Source: Malus domestica (Eukaryota; Streptophyta; Magnoliopsida; Rosales; Rosaceae). Taken from it: DNA of 64,000 bases. Below are positions 52,987 to 64,000 of this stretch, one piece after another; position 1 is the first letter of the stretch; each line of letters opens with the position of its first letter. The notes under the pieces were generated by a model that was given only the letters and a program-made list of their open reading frames with translations, ran no database searches and was not told where the DNA came from. The stretch lies in contig NC_091677.1 in the NCBI RefSeq assembly GCF_042453785.1, positions 8,217,501 to 8,281,500 on the forward strand, written 5' to 3'. The position numbers and the translations under genes are program-made.

Positions 52987-54298
52987 TGTTGATCCTAAAA
53001 AACTACCAAACCTACGTGGCGCACATGTCTAGTAATTAATAAGCTAACTACGTCATTCGGTTGCATGTAAGGCGTGCCAACTCGTCAACCGAGCTCGGTC
53101 GGGGGAGTAAAATGTGTTGATGTTGCGTTGAGCGCGCTACTGACTTCTTGATCTTGCAATTGTGGCCGAGGAAGGAACATATCTCAGCCTTCGGGTTCTA
53201 GAGCCGGAAGACAAGGCTGCTAGTTTTGCGAAGTTCAATATCAGATTCGCCCTTCAATGTGCCTAATGTAGTGACCTAGTAACACCTCACTTCGCCGAGA
53301 AGGCTGATGATATGATCTCTACCAACAAGGACTCAAAAATCCTTGTCAACCAAGACTTGGATAGATAATCAGTCGGCCGAGAAGCAGTGTTATTTATCCA
53401 AACTGAAAGTGCTCATTGATTAGCTGATTTTACGGCTCCAGTGATGTTTATCCAAATTGAAGATGTCACTCGTTGCCTTCACAGTGTTGTTTATCCAAAC
53501 TAAAGATGTGTCGGCGGGAAAAAGAAAATAAAAATCTCAAAGTTGTTGAGAGGTTTCGCGTAGAGTGAGAGTTTGCACATGACAGTTTATGTGTTGAATT
53601 GGAGAGGCCTTTTAGTCGTCTGCTGCTCGGTATTTATAGAATCAAAACTCTTAGACGTGTTGTAGAATCCAAGTCGTGAACATCCAACCATCTTTGATGA
53701 TAAATCACAACCATCCTTTATCCCAATCTCAATTGTCGTGCCATCAGGTGAAATCACAACTGGATAAAATGGCATATGCCATCTTTTATCCCATATTTCC
53801 ACGTGCATGGGTTCATAAAACAAACAGCACCTCTATTGGGTAATTATCCAAGCAAGTTACCCTGTGATGGATCAGTAACCCAATCTCCACCTCATTGACC
53901 AACCAACGATGGTCATCAGATCATCTTTATCTAAGCCAACTAACTTTGATCAAATTCCAATGATAATACGATCCAATCTTTATCTCCATTGCATTTGTAT
54001 AAATGCACGGAAGATAGTCTGCCATACTCTAACTCCATTCATGATAGTCATGCTATCTATCCACGAGATTGCAACAATATTAATTCACACAACATCGTAT
54101 CAAATCACCATGACTTTATCACCCAGCTGTGCTCTAGATAATTCAATATATTATTAATAGATAATTATTATGATAAAAATCACAATATTATTCCTTAATA
54201 ATAACTAAAATCATCATGACTCAGTCACCTAACGGCTTAGAACTTCGTTCACTCAATAGTCTCGATCGTTTGGGTCAATTGTGTAATTTTGGGTCCAA
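52987..54298 (+). mobile_element. Solo-LTR-like insertion inside the SINE
   Basis: About 1.3 kb separates the two halves of one SINE. It begins TGTTGATCCTAAAAA, an LTR-style start, and contains a TATA-like GGTATTTATAGA near 53629. It carries no protein-coding domain and no second LTR, so a solo LTR is the best explanation. The right boundary is near 54297-54300 (GGGTCCA or GGGTCCAAAT). The target duplication is not clean, only GGCG(G)A against AGCGA, so ends are approximate and orientation is assigned from the TATA box. Confidence 0.55.
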
Positions 54299-54300
54299 AT

Positions 54301-54368
54301 AGCGAGACTCGAACCTAAAACCTCTTACTTACAGGTGAAGAAGAATATCACTAAACCGTTGTAATAAG
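54301..54368 (-). mobile_element. SINE family 1, 5' half (head)
   Basis: In reverse orientation: CGAGACTCGAACCTAAAACC is the B-box region and GAATATCACTAAACCG the A-box region. It ends where the copia LTR begins. Together with 52890-52986 it makes one full SINE. Confidence 0.7.
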
Positions 54369-56192
54369 TGAAGGATTTATTTTGTAAAACATGTTCATTT
54401 GAGCAACATCATATAGCATGCAATTAACAATTAAAAGGCGGAATCATGCTTGTATGTACTCAAAAACAAAACATGACCATGAAATTCAAAGCCTAGTAGA
54501 TTGGTGAACCAATAATCAACTCAAAAACAAAGTGAGTTGAAATTAATACCTTTGTAGATTCCTCTTTGCATAAGCAAAGGCTAATCACCCAAAGAGATAA
54601 GGGCCTTCATTCCTTGCTTCTTAGATCCATGGATTTGGATGGAAGAATAGGTTCTCCAAGTTCCCAAAATTGAGAACCTCTAATTCTCGACACCAAGGTT
54701 CGATTGTAGAAGAAATGAGTGACCTTGGAGTAGTAGGATTGCTAGATGTACCCTCCAAGGTGTTGGCCTCTTTAGAGAGAAATGGAGAGACAATTCTCAC
54801 CAATTTTCCCCCAAAAATAAACCCATTTTTCACTTAATGAATATTTAGTTATAAAATCATTTATATAGTCACTTCTTTAAGTGACCTAAACAACCAAAAC
54901 CCTAATTCATTTCATCATGGCTGGCCATTTAGGGGATTTTGGGCTTTTGGGCTTTAATGAATCTTCATTCATTAAATTGTCATACAACTTAAGTTAATGG
55001 GCTTGACGTTCGAAGCCCATTGGGCCTTAAGGTCCAAAACTATCCCGAGGTCATTTAACGAACTTATTCGTTTGATTAATTAACATATTAATTAATCATT
55101 GCCATAAATAAATGATTAAACCATTTAATCATTCTTACTCATTTCCGTTTAATCTCCAATCTCCACCTCTTTCGGTGTGCGATCCATTAGGTTCCTTTTA
55201 GCGAGGTAGTGAGCGATTAAAACCATTTTACATCGATTGTGAATTGAAACCATTTTCAATTCTCCCTTTAGTGATTATACACGTTTAGGGCTTCCACAAA
55301 CCATGAGTGACACCTAGCAGCATATCATGGCTACCCAAGCTAATCAGAAGAGGTTTAGAGAACCTATTCAGTTCGGGATTACAAATGCAATACGGTCATT
55401 CTCTAATCTAATACTCTTGACCACATTGTTTGGTTTGATAGTTTATTTTCTCATGTCTACTATCCAATGTGTGTCTTGTGCTTATATGATTACCTTGAAT
55501 GTGATTCGGAACGCATTCCCTAATCTCATTCATACTCTGGCCAGAGATTCAAATCATATCAGAGAGTATTCTCCCTCAAACGGTTTGAAGGTTAGAGATC
55601 CCTTGTTGCGCATTCACTTGTCTCCATAGCTAAGCGGCTTGACCCCAACGATGCCGTGGACACCCTCCTGATGGAGTGACTTTGACATAATCAAAGATCA
55701 AGGTCTTAACCACAAGACAACTATGATGCCTCAGGTCAAAGGACTAATTTGCATTATCCCAACCATGAGTTCTCATGTGACATGGAATATGAGAACTCTT
55801 CGTTGATCGCGTTCAGTGAACTCATTCTCTATTGAGCACCTACCGCACTTGTCTTGATGTCACACACACCAATGATTCGAGACTAATCACTCTCCCTGAG
55901 AGAAGACATAGTACGTACCGATCTTGACGGACTGTCAATGCCCAATTGGCAATCCTATGATCAGGAACGTTTAGGATGTGTCTTCGAAAGAATGGTCTCA
56001 TGAATCTAACTTCATTAGATTACATTCTCCCAATCACAAATTCCTTGGACTTTATCGTTTAAGCATATAACATTTATATGAGACGGCTCAAACAATAATG
56101 TATGCCCTTTATATGTAAAACTAGATTAGTTTAACATGTGAAATGTCCATAAAGTATCATCACATGATTGGCTTTAGGGCACATTTCCAACA
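54369..56192 (-). repeat. Ty1-copia 3' LTR (element on minus strand)
   Basis: 1824 bp, starting TG and ending CA on the plus strand. On the minus strand it begins TGTTGGAAATGTGCCC, preceded by a polypurine-type AAGTGGGAGAT. It is repeated at 62199, offset 7830, with one difference seen in the 1802 comparable positions (C at 56161, T at 63991). Confidence 0.92.
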
Positions 56193-59100
56193 ATCTCCCA
56201 CTTGCACTAGAGCCAATCAGCTTGGTCATCTTGATGATACCTCTTCTGTAGTCATTTCATAAATGGCTGAATAGTAGGCCTAGACAGTGGATATCTATAT
56301 GTGTTATCCATAGAAGCAACCTTGAGAATAACGACGTCACCATTATACATGATTCTCAATCATGTGGTTCAGTCTCTCATTTGTGTTCGGATCTTGATGA
56401 GACCTTGATTCCCAGGCTTGAGCTATCGCCCCATTAGTGTCAAACACTTTCTGGTTGGAACCGAATAGAGAGTTCATAAATGAACTTTCCCATCCAAACA
56501 ACATTGTTGTAAACTTCTATATGGCAATATATCTTGCATTCATAATGGAACACACTAAAGTCATTACTTTAATGTTTCCATCCAAATATCTCTTTAGTCA
56601 TAATAAAGAGATATTCGTTTATCTCTTCATTCATAATGAAGAAACATCCAATGATGGATTAGATTCATAATCTAATACATTTACGCTTCCATTACGTCAC
56701 TTTGATTCTTCCTCGATCTTTGAGGAATCTATCCTTTAGTATTTCTTAAATACTTAAGGACTCACTTGACAGTTGCCATGGTTCTGATCCTGGGCTTGCA
56801 CTGATATCGTCTTGTACCGTTCTAGGTACAACTCATATCAATGTTTTTCATACAATATGAAATACATAAATCACCTTTCTGCTAGTGCATAAAGGATTCA
56901 ATTTACGCATTATTTCTTTGGGAGTCAAAGGGTACATTCCCTTTGAGAAGGGCAACTTGCTAGTCTCACTAGAATCGTCCTTCTTATTGAAGTTTATCAT
57001 CATATGAGAAACTTCCTAGCATCCATTGTCTATTATTAGGGATTGATATAATCCAATTATATCATGAAATATATCATTATAGATTCCATCCTATGTACAT
57101 AGACTATATCTCCCATATACATTCTATCTTCATATAATGTATTAAAGTCATAACTTTAACAAAGAAGTATTCTTTTCATTTCCAAAATTAATATATCATA
57201 TATATTTAAATTTTTAGGAACATGATTAACTCCCACTAATCTTTTGTAAAACTAGTAAACAAAAGATTCATTTACATCTTTATGAGAAATCAAACGATTT
57301 GATCCTTTTTCTCATAAAATGCAAATAGCTCCCACTAACTTGCTAAGATCCATGATGGATGGATCTCTACAACTTACATGTCTTGTGATTTATAGTTTTA
57401 GACATATATTATCAAGACTATCTTAATAATGGTTTCGGAAACCCATATTATGTCAAAACATTGAATCACCATTTAGTTGTAGCTAGCAATCTTCGAATTA
57501 ATTGAAACTAAGACTACGTCAAAAATGGTTCCTTTAAAGTCAACCATTCTATTTGATTGTAGTCACCTTAAGCTACCAATTAGCTATGAAGGTTTCATTA
57601 TTTCGAGTCAAATGGTACTTTACCATTTCCTTGAGTATATATCGTATATGCACTCAATGTAGTCATAAGGATTTTTATTCTTATTTCTTTCGAATTAAGA
57701 GGTGCAACTCTATGACATAGTCATAAAGTTCAAAACCATTCAACTGAGACGGTTTATAAATCCTTATCGACTACCTTGGAGCTTGTGGTATAGGAACTAG
57801 GTTGTTATATTTGTTGATTACTATCTTGTCTCTCAAAGAACCCATTCTTTGAGTTCTATCTTTCGTTCATTTGCTTTTAGGCAAATCACATTGTAGAATT
57901 ACAATGAACTACCCAACAAAACAACATTTGTTAGTTGGTTTATAGAAGCGATATCCAAAAGTTATTTTAAGGATATCCTACAAGTTTGTTATCAAACAAA
58001 TATTGCTAGTTAGCACACAACCCCAAATCTTTAACATGCTTAAGATTTGTCTTTCTTTTCCAACTACATCTTATGGAGTTATGAAAATATTGGAAGATCT
58101 TCTCATTGACAATCATATTGTTTTTAGAAGTATATATCCTATATATGGGTAATAGATAACATCTAACGAACTAAATCTTATTCGAGTTCGTTCTTCTCCT
58201 AATGGAGAAATACATTATCTTATGATGCTTATTTCCTTGATATCTTTCAAGGAAACTGTTCTAAAGTGTTACCTTATCTTGGATCAAATCTAAGGAGGTA
58301 AATACTTTAGACGTCTTACTCATCAACTTACATTACTTGAATTCTTTGAAACATTTTGCAAAGTATTCGGACTTGTGTTTATTCAAAATAAACTATAGTC
58401 CAACCGAGAGTGATCTTCGGTGAATGTTATTCAACATGAGTAGTATTATGTTTGTGGACAAGTGCCACTAACATCTAAGTGAATTAACCTTAACAACTTT
58501 GTGATTCTTTCTTCTTTCCAAAAGAATAAAGATTCGAACATTTCGCCTCTATACAATTTTAACAAGAAGGTATTGGATCCGGATCTAACGATCCAAAGCG
58601 TCCATCTATGACCAACTCGTAATTTATGTTTTAAAGGTATCACAACTTTAGTTGGGATTAGTCACTACCTTGCAACCTTTTGGGTTTTAAGCATCATTAT
58701 TTTCTAAACAGTTAACACTACCATATTATCTCTACTATAGAGATAATTAATTAGATTACCATAATCCAATCATTGATTAATAAAGAACATTGTTTTGTCA
58801 AACAAAACATTTATCCATTTCACATAGTGACGGAATTTAGTTCCTTAAAATTGGAATATAAAGACAATCTATGTTTTTCCAATTTCTTTGGTAGTTCATA
58901 TGAGGAAGTAAGTACCATCTGCTTTCGCAGAGATCTTCATTTGATTCACTTTCCGAATGTGAAGCACATTTTCTTCACTCATATATCTTCTACTTCTTAT
59001 TAGTCACACTTTTACAACGATTGTAAAACATAGTTACTAATACGGAATCATGCATTCAAGTAGAAGAACCAACTGTTTTGAACTATTCAAGAACAATTTA

Positions 59101-59531
59101 CAACACCTTCGAAAGGTGTGTCCTTGACACTTGCAAGACATTTCTTGCAAATACCCCTTCCAATGTCCATCCTTTCATAAAGAAAGTTTGTTCCCTTGGA
59201 GTTATTTATCTTCTTTATTTGACTTTCACCTTTGACTACATTAGTCATGGTCCCTAAACTCCCACTATCTCTCTTGAAACCTTTTTCAATTGTGTTATAC
59301 ACATCAAACATTTTGGAGAGCATGTGGTTATTTTTCACTACATAGTTTACAATAAACTTAGTGAACGATTAGGATAGAGAAACAAAGGTGAAGTCCTTGC
59401 CTAGTTTCCGTCTCGTTAAGTGGTTTATCACTTCAACACTCAATAATTCAAAATCATCATAAGTCCATGTTGATGGACTATTTTTGTCAACCAACCATTA
59501 TGTTCTAAACATAATTACAAACTTTAAAGAG

Positions 59532-59745
59532 TTGTACAAGGCAACTCTTATTTCTTCACACAACAAATTGTAAGTGAAGAATTATGGCACATAAAGTGTC
59601 CATGCCTTTGTGCTTTCTTCTCAAGTTCTTTGTTCATTTAACAAAGAGACAAGCACTAAGTGTTTGTATTGACTAAGAGTTGTTCAAAGCAACTCCTATT
59701 TCTTCATACAACAAATTGTAATTGAAGAATTATGACATTTAAAAG
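59532..59745. repeat. About 150-bp tandem duplication in the copia internal region
   Basis: GGCAACTCTTATTTCTTCACACAACAAATTGTAAGTGAAGAATTATGGCAC near 59540 recurs in diverged form near 59690 (AGCAACTCCTATTTCTTCATACAACAAATTGTAATTGAAGAATTATGACA). Confidence 0.7.
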
Positions 59746-60117
59746 TGTTGTCCTCTTCATGATAGACCTTTCTAACATGTTCTTCCAATGATACATTATC
59801 ATTAGGAAGATTGTGAGGATGAGACTACTTAGATACATATGCAATCCTTTTAAGACATTCTTTGGGATTGTGGTACCAAGTCCGGAAACTAAAACATTCG
59901 GTTTTGTCAAGTGTTTGATAGCGTATGCAAATATATTGGTAAACAAATACATAACGAATATAAATTGATTGATTTTAAGCCATTTGATTCGGGTCTTTAA
60001 ATCAAAATAGCACCACCCACTATTTTTGGCAAATTCCATATCCCTCGTAGGAATTCGAGAGTTTTGGATGAAACTCCTAGTAGGTTATGGGAGGCTCACT
60101 ATTACCAAGCCCACCTC

Positions 60118-60325
60118 AGAAGAACTCCATATTGGCTAGCAACAATAATAATGAGAGAGTACGCTTACTCATTTGCAACTAATGCAAGTACCCATCTCGT
60201 TTGGCCTCTAGAGAATGATGCCTCAGAAGAACTCCATATTGGCACCATTGCACTTAGTTAAGTCATTCCCACCATGCTAGTTCAAGTAGGGGTTCAAGAA
60301 TGGTCTCAGAAGAACTCCATATTGG
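60118..60325. repeat. Three spaced copies of AGAAGAACTCCATATTGG
   Basis: Identical 18-mers (extending to TC on the left) at 60118-60135, 60225-60242 and 60308-60325, spaced 107 and 83 bp, within the copia gag-side internal region. The flanks between copies are not obviously repeated. Confidence 0.8.
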
Positions 60326-62198
60326 CCACACTTGTTGCCTACCTTTCACTTCATCATATGTTTATAGGCTTCTCCTGAATGTAAGCACATACTTTGCAAC
60401 CCCAGAACTGGACGAATACATTGTACGAGTCACAAATGATTGAAGCCTACCACGGTGGAAGGCCACGAAAGAGTGTTCAAAGCACTCTCACGCTTATCAA
60501 CTTAATAATGATTTGGTTGAGGGTTTTAGGTCTCATCACATATAAACATTCATTTTAATCTCTATTAAAACAATTTTGGTCCTTTTACAACTATTGGTCC
60601 ATCTCATTGTTTTAGTTGTACATAATACTCCCACCATGCTTATAAAACGATTTTTAAGCAAGAGTATATGATACTACTAACATAAACTTTGCATTCATTT
60701 GATGGACTATATAGTTGCCTTAGGGCCTAAGGATGATTATGAACCTTTGTTTAGATTCAACACGAGCCTTGTGTTGAATCTCGGTCTAGGGATGGTGATT
60801 GATTTTAGTTACGCGTTTAATCACATTAAGGCATGTTGTCTTATGGGCGTTAGACCCAACTACTTCATTTTCATGCATATCATATAAAGCAAGAAAGAAG
60901 TACTTCAAAGTAAAGGTGAGCTTATGCTCATTACAACATTTGCATTTAACAAATTACTTTAAAGTAAAGAAGAGCTTAAGCCCTTTTACAACATTTGATC
61001 AAATCAAATTACAACCAAAATCTAATCTACACATTCCCATGGTTCAAACAAATTTGAAACGCCTTTCACATAGCTCAATTATATTAGGCTTAGGTTCATA
61101 ATCACCCTTTAATTAATTAACGCTTTAACTAATTAATTGAATGCAACATTTTCATTTGGTTTTTGTATCCATAAGATTGATTTAAATGAAGCTAAACAAA
61201 ATGAAAATCCAATTCTCATTTAAAGAGACAAAACAATTTTGTTCTCATCCTATTTGGGCCATCATGCAATAACCTCAACTTTTGGGCCATATTGCAATAA
61301 CAAAAACTTTTGGGGTCACTTTGTATAATACACAAAAGTCACAACTTCATGTAAATACAACTAGAACCCAAACTTTTAATAATGCAAAAACTTCATTAAA
61401 GGAACAAAACAATTTGTCCTTTAGCGTTTTTGGACCTAAACGTAAAAACGTAAACTTTTGGGCCAAAGTGCAAATACACAAAAATATCAAAACTTTATGT
61501 AATTGCATAAAAGCCCCAAAAGTACTCCCTTTGAGGGAGTGGCTGGTTTTGGGGAGGGATAAGGTTGGTGTGTGTGTTGATTAGTGAGTTTTGTCAAAAA
61601 CATGCAAGTGTATGTAAGATAAGTTTTGAAATAATTCAATCACAATTATTTCAATCATCATTTATACAAATATCTAACACTTTAAATACATAATAAATCA
61701 TTTAAAAACATATCACATATACTTTATGAAATAATTCAAAACTTTGAATCAATACACAAAACCTTTTTGTTCTTGGCAAGAACATCAAGAACAATGAAGA
61801 ACATTCATGAAAAACTCAAATTTTTCCATGAACTTTTTCCACCCAAAAACATTCCAAAACCATTCTTACTTAAGGGAAATAACATCTAACCAAACTAGGG
61901 TACTTAGGGGTTCCAAAGAACACATTAAAACACTTTTAACAAGTCAAACAAGAACCCAAAAATTCACCCTTTGATTTTGGCCGAATTTTCCCAAAAGCAT
62001 GGCACCAAATTTTAGCTCCAATATTCATGCTCATATGAACAACATCTACAACATTTGAGATAACAAATTTTCCAACAAAATTTACTTTCAAAGAAGCAAG
62101 AATAAAGCTTGTAACAATTACAACTTTTAAATCACAAACTATGAACTACAAAACACAAAAGGATTCACCAACTACTAGACCTAGGCTCTGATACCACT

Positions 62199-64000
62199 TG
62201 AAGGATTTATTTTGTAAAACATGTTCATTTGAGCAACATCATATAGCATGCAATTAACAATTAAAAGGCGGAATCATGCTTGTATGTACTCAAAAACAAA
62301 ACATGACCATGAAATTCAAAGCCTAGTAGATTGGTGAACCAATAATCAACTCAAAAACAAAGTGAGTTGAAATTAATACCTTTGTAGATTCCTCTTTGCA
62401 TAAGCAAAGGCTAATCACCCAAAGAGATAAGGGCCTTCATTCCTTGCTTCTTAGATCCATGGATTTGGATGGAAGAATAGGTTCTCCAAGTTCCCAAAAT
62501 TGAGAACCTCTAATTCTCGACACCAAGGTTCGATTGTAGAAGAAATGAGTGACCTTGGAGTAGTAGGATTGCTAGATGTACCCTCCAAGGTGTTGGCCTC
62601 TTTAGAGAGAAATGGAGAGACAATTCTCACCAATTTTCCCCCAAAAATAAACCCATTTTTCACTTAATGAATATTTAGTTATAAAATCATTTATATAGTC
62701 ACTTCTTTAAGTGACCTAAACAACCAAAACCCTAATTCATTTCATCATGGCTGGCCATTTAGGGGATTTTGGGCTTTTGGGCTTTAATGAATCTTCATTC
62801 ATTAAATTGTCATACAACTTAAGTTAATGGGCTTGACGTTCGAAGCCCATTGGGCCTTAAGGTCCAAAACTATCCCGAGGTCATTTAACGAACTTATTCG
62901 TTTGATTAATTAACATATTAATTAATCATTGCCATAAATAAATGATTAAACCATTTAATCATTCTTACTCATTTCCGTTTAATCTCCAATCTCCACCTCT
63001 TTCGGTGTGCGATCCATTAGGTTCCTTTTAGCGAGGTAGTGAGCGATTAAAACCATTTTACATCGATTGTGAATTGAAACCATTTTCAATTCTCCCTTTA
63101 GTGATTATACACGTTTAGGGCTTCCACAAACCATGAGTGACACCTAGCAGCATATCATGGCTACCCAAGCTAATCAGAAGAGGTTTAGAGAACCTATTCA
63201 GTTCGGGATTACAAATGCAATACGGTCATTCTCTAATCTAATACTCTTGACCACATTGTTTGGTTTGATAGTTTATTTTCTCATGTCTACTATCCAATGT
63301 GTGTCTTGTGCTTATATGATTACCTTGAATGTGATTCGGAACGCATTCCCTAATCTCATTCATACTCTGGCCAGAGATTCAAATCATATCAGAGAGTATT
63401 CTCCCTCAAACGGTTTGAAGGTTAGAGATCCCTTGTTGCGCATTCACTTGTCTCCATAGCTAAGCGGCTTGACCCCAACGATGCCGTGGACACCCTCCTG
63501 ATGGAGTGACTTTGACATAATCAAAGATCAAGGTCTTAACCACAAGACAACTATGATGCCTCAGGTCAAAGGACTAATTTGCATTATCCCAACCATGAGT
63601 TCTCATGTGACATGGAATATGAGAACTCTTCGTTGATCGCGTTCAGTGAACTCATTCTCTATTGAGCACCTACCGCACTTGTCTTGATGTCACACACACC
63701 AATGATTCGAGACTAATCACTCTCCCTGAGAGAAGACATAGTACGTACCGATCTTGACGGACTGTCAATGCCCAATTGGCAATCCTATGATCAGGAACGT
63801 TTAGGATGTGTCTTCGAAAGAATGGTCTCATGAATCTAACTTCATTAGATTACATTCTCCCAATCACAAATTCCTTGGACTTTATCGTTTAAGCATATAA
63901 CATTTATATGAGACGGCTCAAACAATAATGTATGCCCTTTATATGTAAAACTAGATTAGTTTAACATGTGAAATGTCCATAAAGTATCATTACATGATTG
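62199..64000 (-). repeat. Ty1-copia 5' LTR, cut by the window end
   Basis: Direct copy of 54369-56170. The full LTR would end at 64022, so about 22 bp and the second target duplication lie beyond the window. Confidence 0.92.

Larger units (their letters stand above)
56193..62198 (-). mobile_element. Large copia element, internal region, decayed gag-pol
   Basis: About 6 kb between two nearly identical LTRs. On the minus strand the primer-binding site TGGTATCAGAGCC (initiator tRNA-Met type) lies at 62180-62196, next to the 62199 LTR, so transcription runs from the right. Copia domains occur in the right order but are riddled with stops and frameshifts: a zinc-knuckle GHWK remnant near 59150-59165, a pre-integrase/integrase segment near 58430-58650 (ELIHLDV-like), a reverse-transcriptase C-terminal stretch near 57180-57310, and an RNase H region near 56420-56780. 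No reading frame exceeds about 111 codons. The element is structurally complete but cannot encode its own enzymes. Confidence 0.85.

Noticed and set aside
54621..54833. 70-codon minus-strand frame repeated at 62451
   Set aside because: Duplicated only because it is part of the two copia LTRs; no domain recognised.

Overview
The window is eukaryotic nuclear DNA from a flowering plant. Genes are split by GT-AG introns, intergenic DNA is AT-rich and full of plant transposons and microsatellites, and gene families such as group IIb WRKY, dirigent, PSI-containing aspartic proteinase and a MAPKKK17/18-like kinase are plant-specific. The protein sequences and repeats look most like a woody rosid, probably Rosaceae (apple/pear group). 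That placement is inference from recall, not a database result.

Layout. 324-4960 (-): nuclear gene for the E2 subunit of mitochondrial 2-oxoglutarate dehydrogenase, 14 coding exons. 4907-6820: five tandem copies of the promoter/leader-proximal segment of that gene, one of them split by a retroposon-like insert. 6821-about 10735: decayed Ty1-copia element with one LTR, landed in the outermost promoter copy. 11320-13462 (+): BAP31-like ER membrane protein gene with a leader intron. 14166-14711 (+): dirigent gene with one in-frame stop codon. 16530-17801 (-): single-exon MAPKKK17/18-type kinase. 24202-28950 (-): vacuolar-type aspartic proteinase with a plant-specific insert, 13 coding exons. 31799-34492 (-): group IIb WRKY factor, 5 exons. 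36491-39642: complete but dead PIF/Harbinger transposon with TAA target-site duplications. 40-48 kb: gene-poor, with two small palindromic MITEs. 48602-51661 (-): dienelactone-hydrolase-family protein, 5 exons. 52.9-64 kb: nested retroelements, namely a SINE split by a solo-LTR-like sequence and, abutting the SINE head, a very recent large copia element in minus orientation. Its two LTRs differ at one position in 1802 compared, although its gag-pol is thoroughly decayed.

The six genes and one broken gene are ordinary, independent plant genes with no sign of a shared pathway. The kinase, WRKY factor and dirigent gene belong to families often tied to stress or defence, but nothing here links them. 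I found no clear new biological system. The most interesting features are structural: the tandemly multiplied E2-gene promoter, a recently moved but coding-dead copia element, a small MITE family with 9-10 bp target duplications (MULE-like), and the one-stop dirigent allele. Exon coordinates were derived by hand from splice sites, reading-frame continuity and recalled family sequences.
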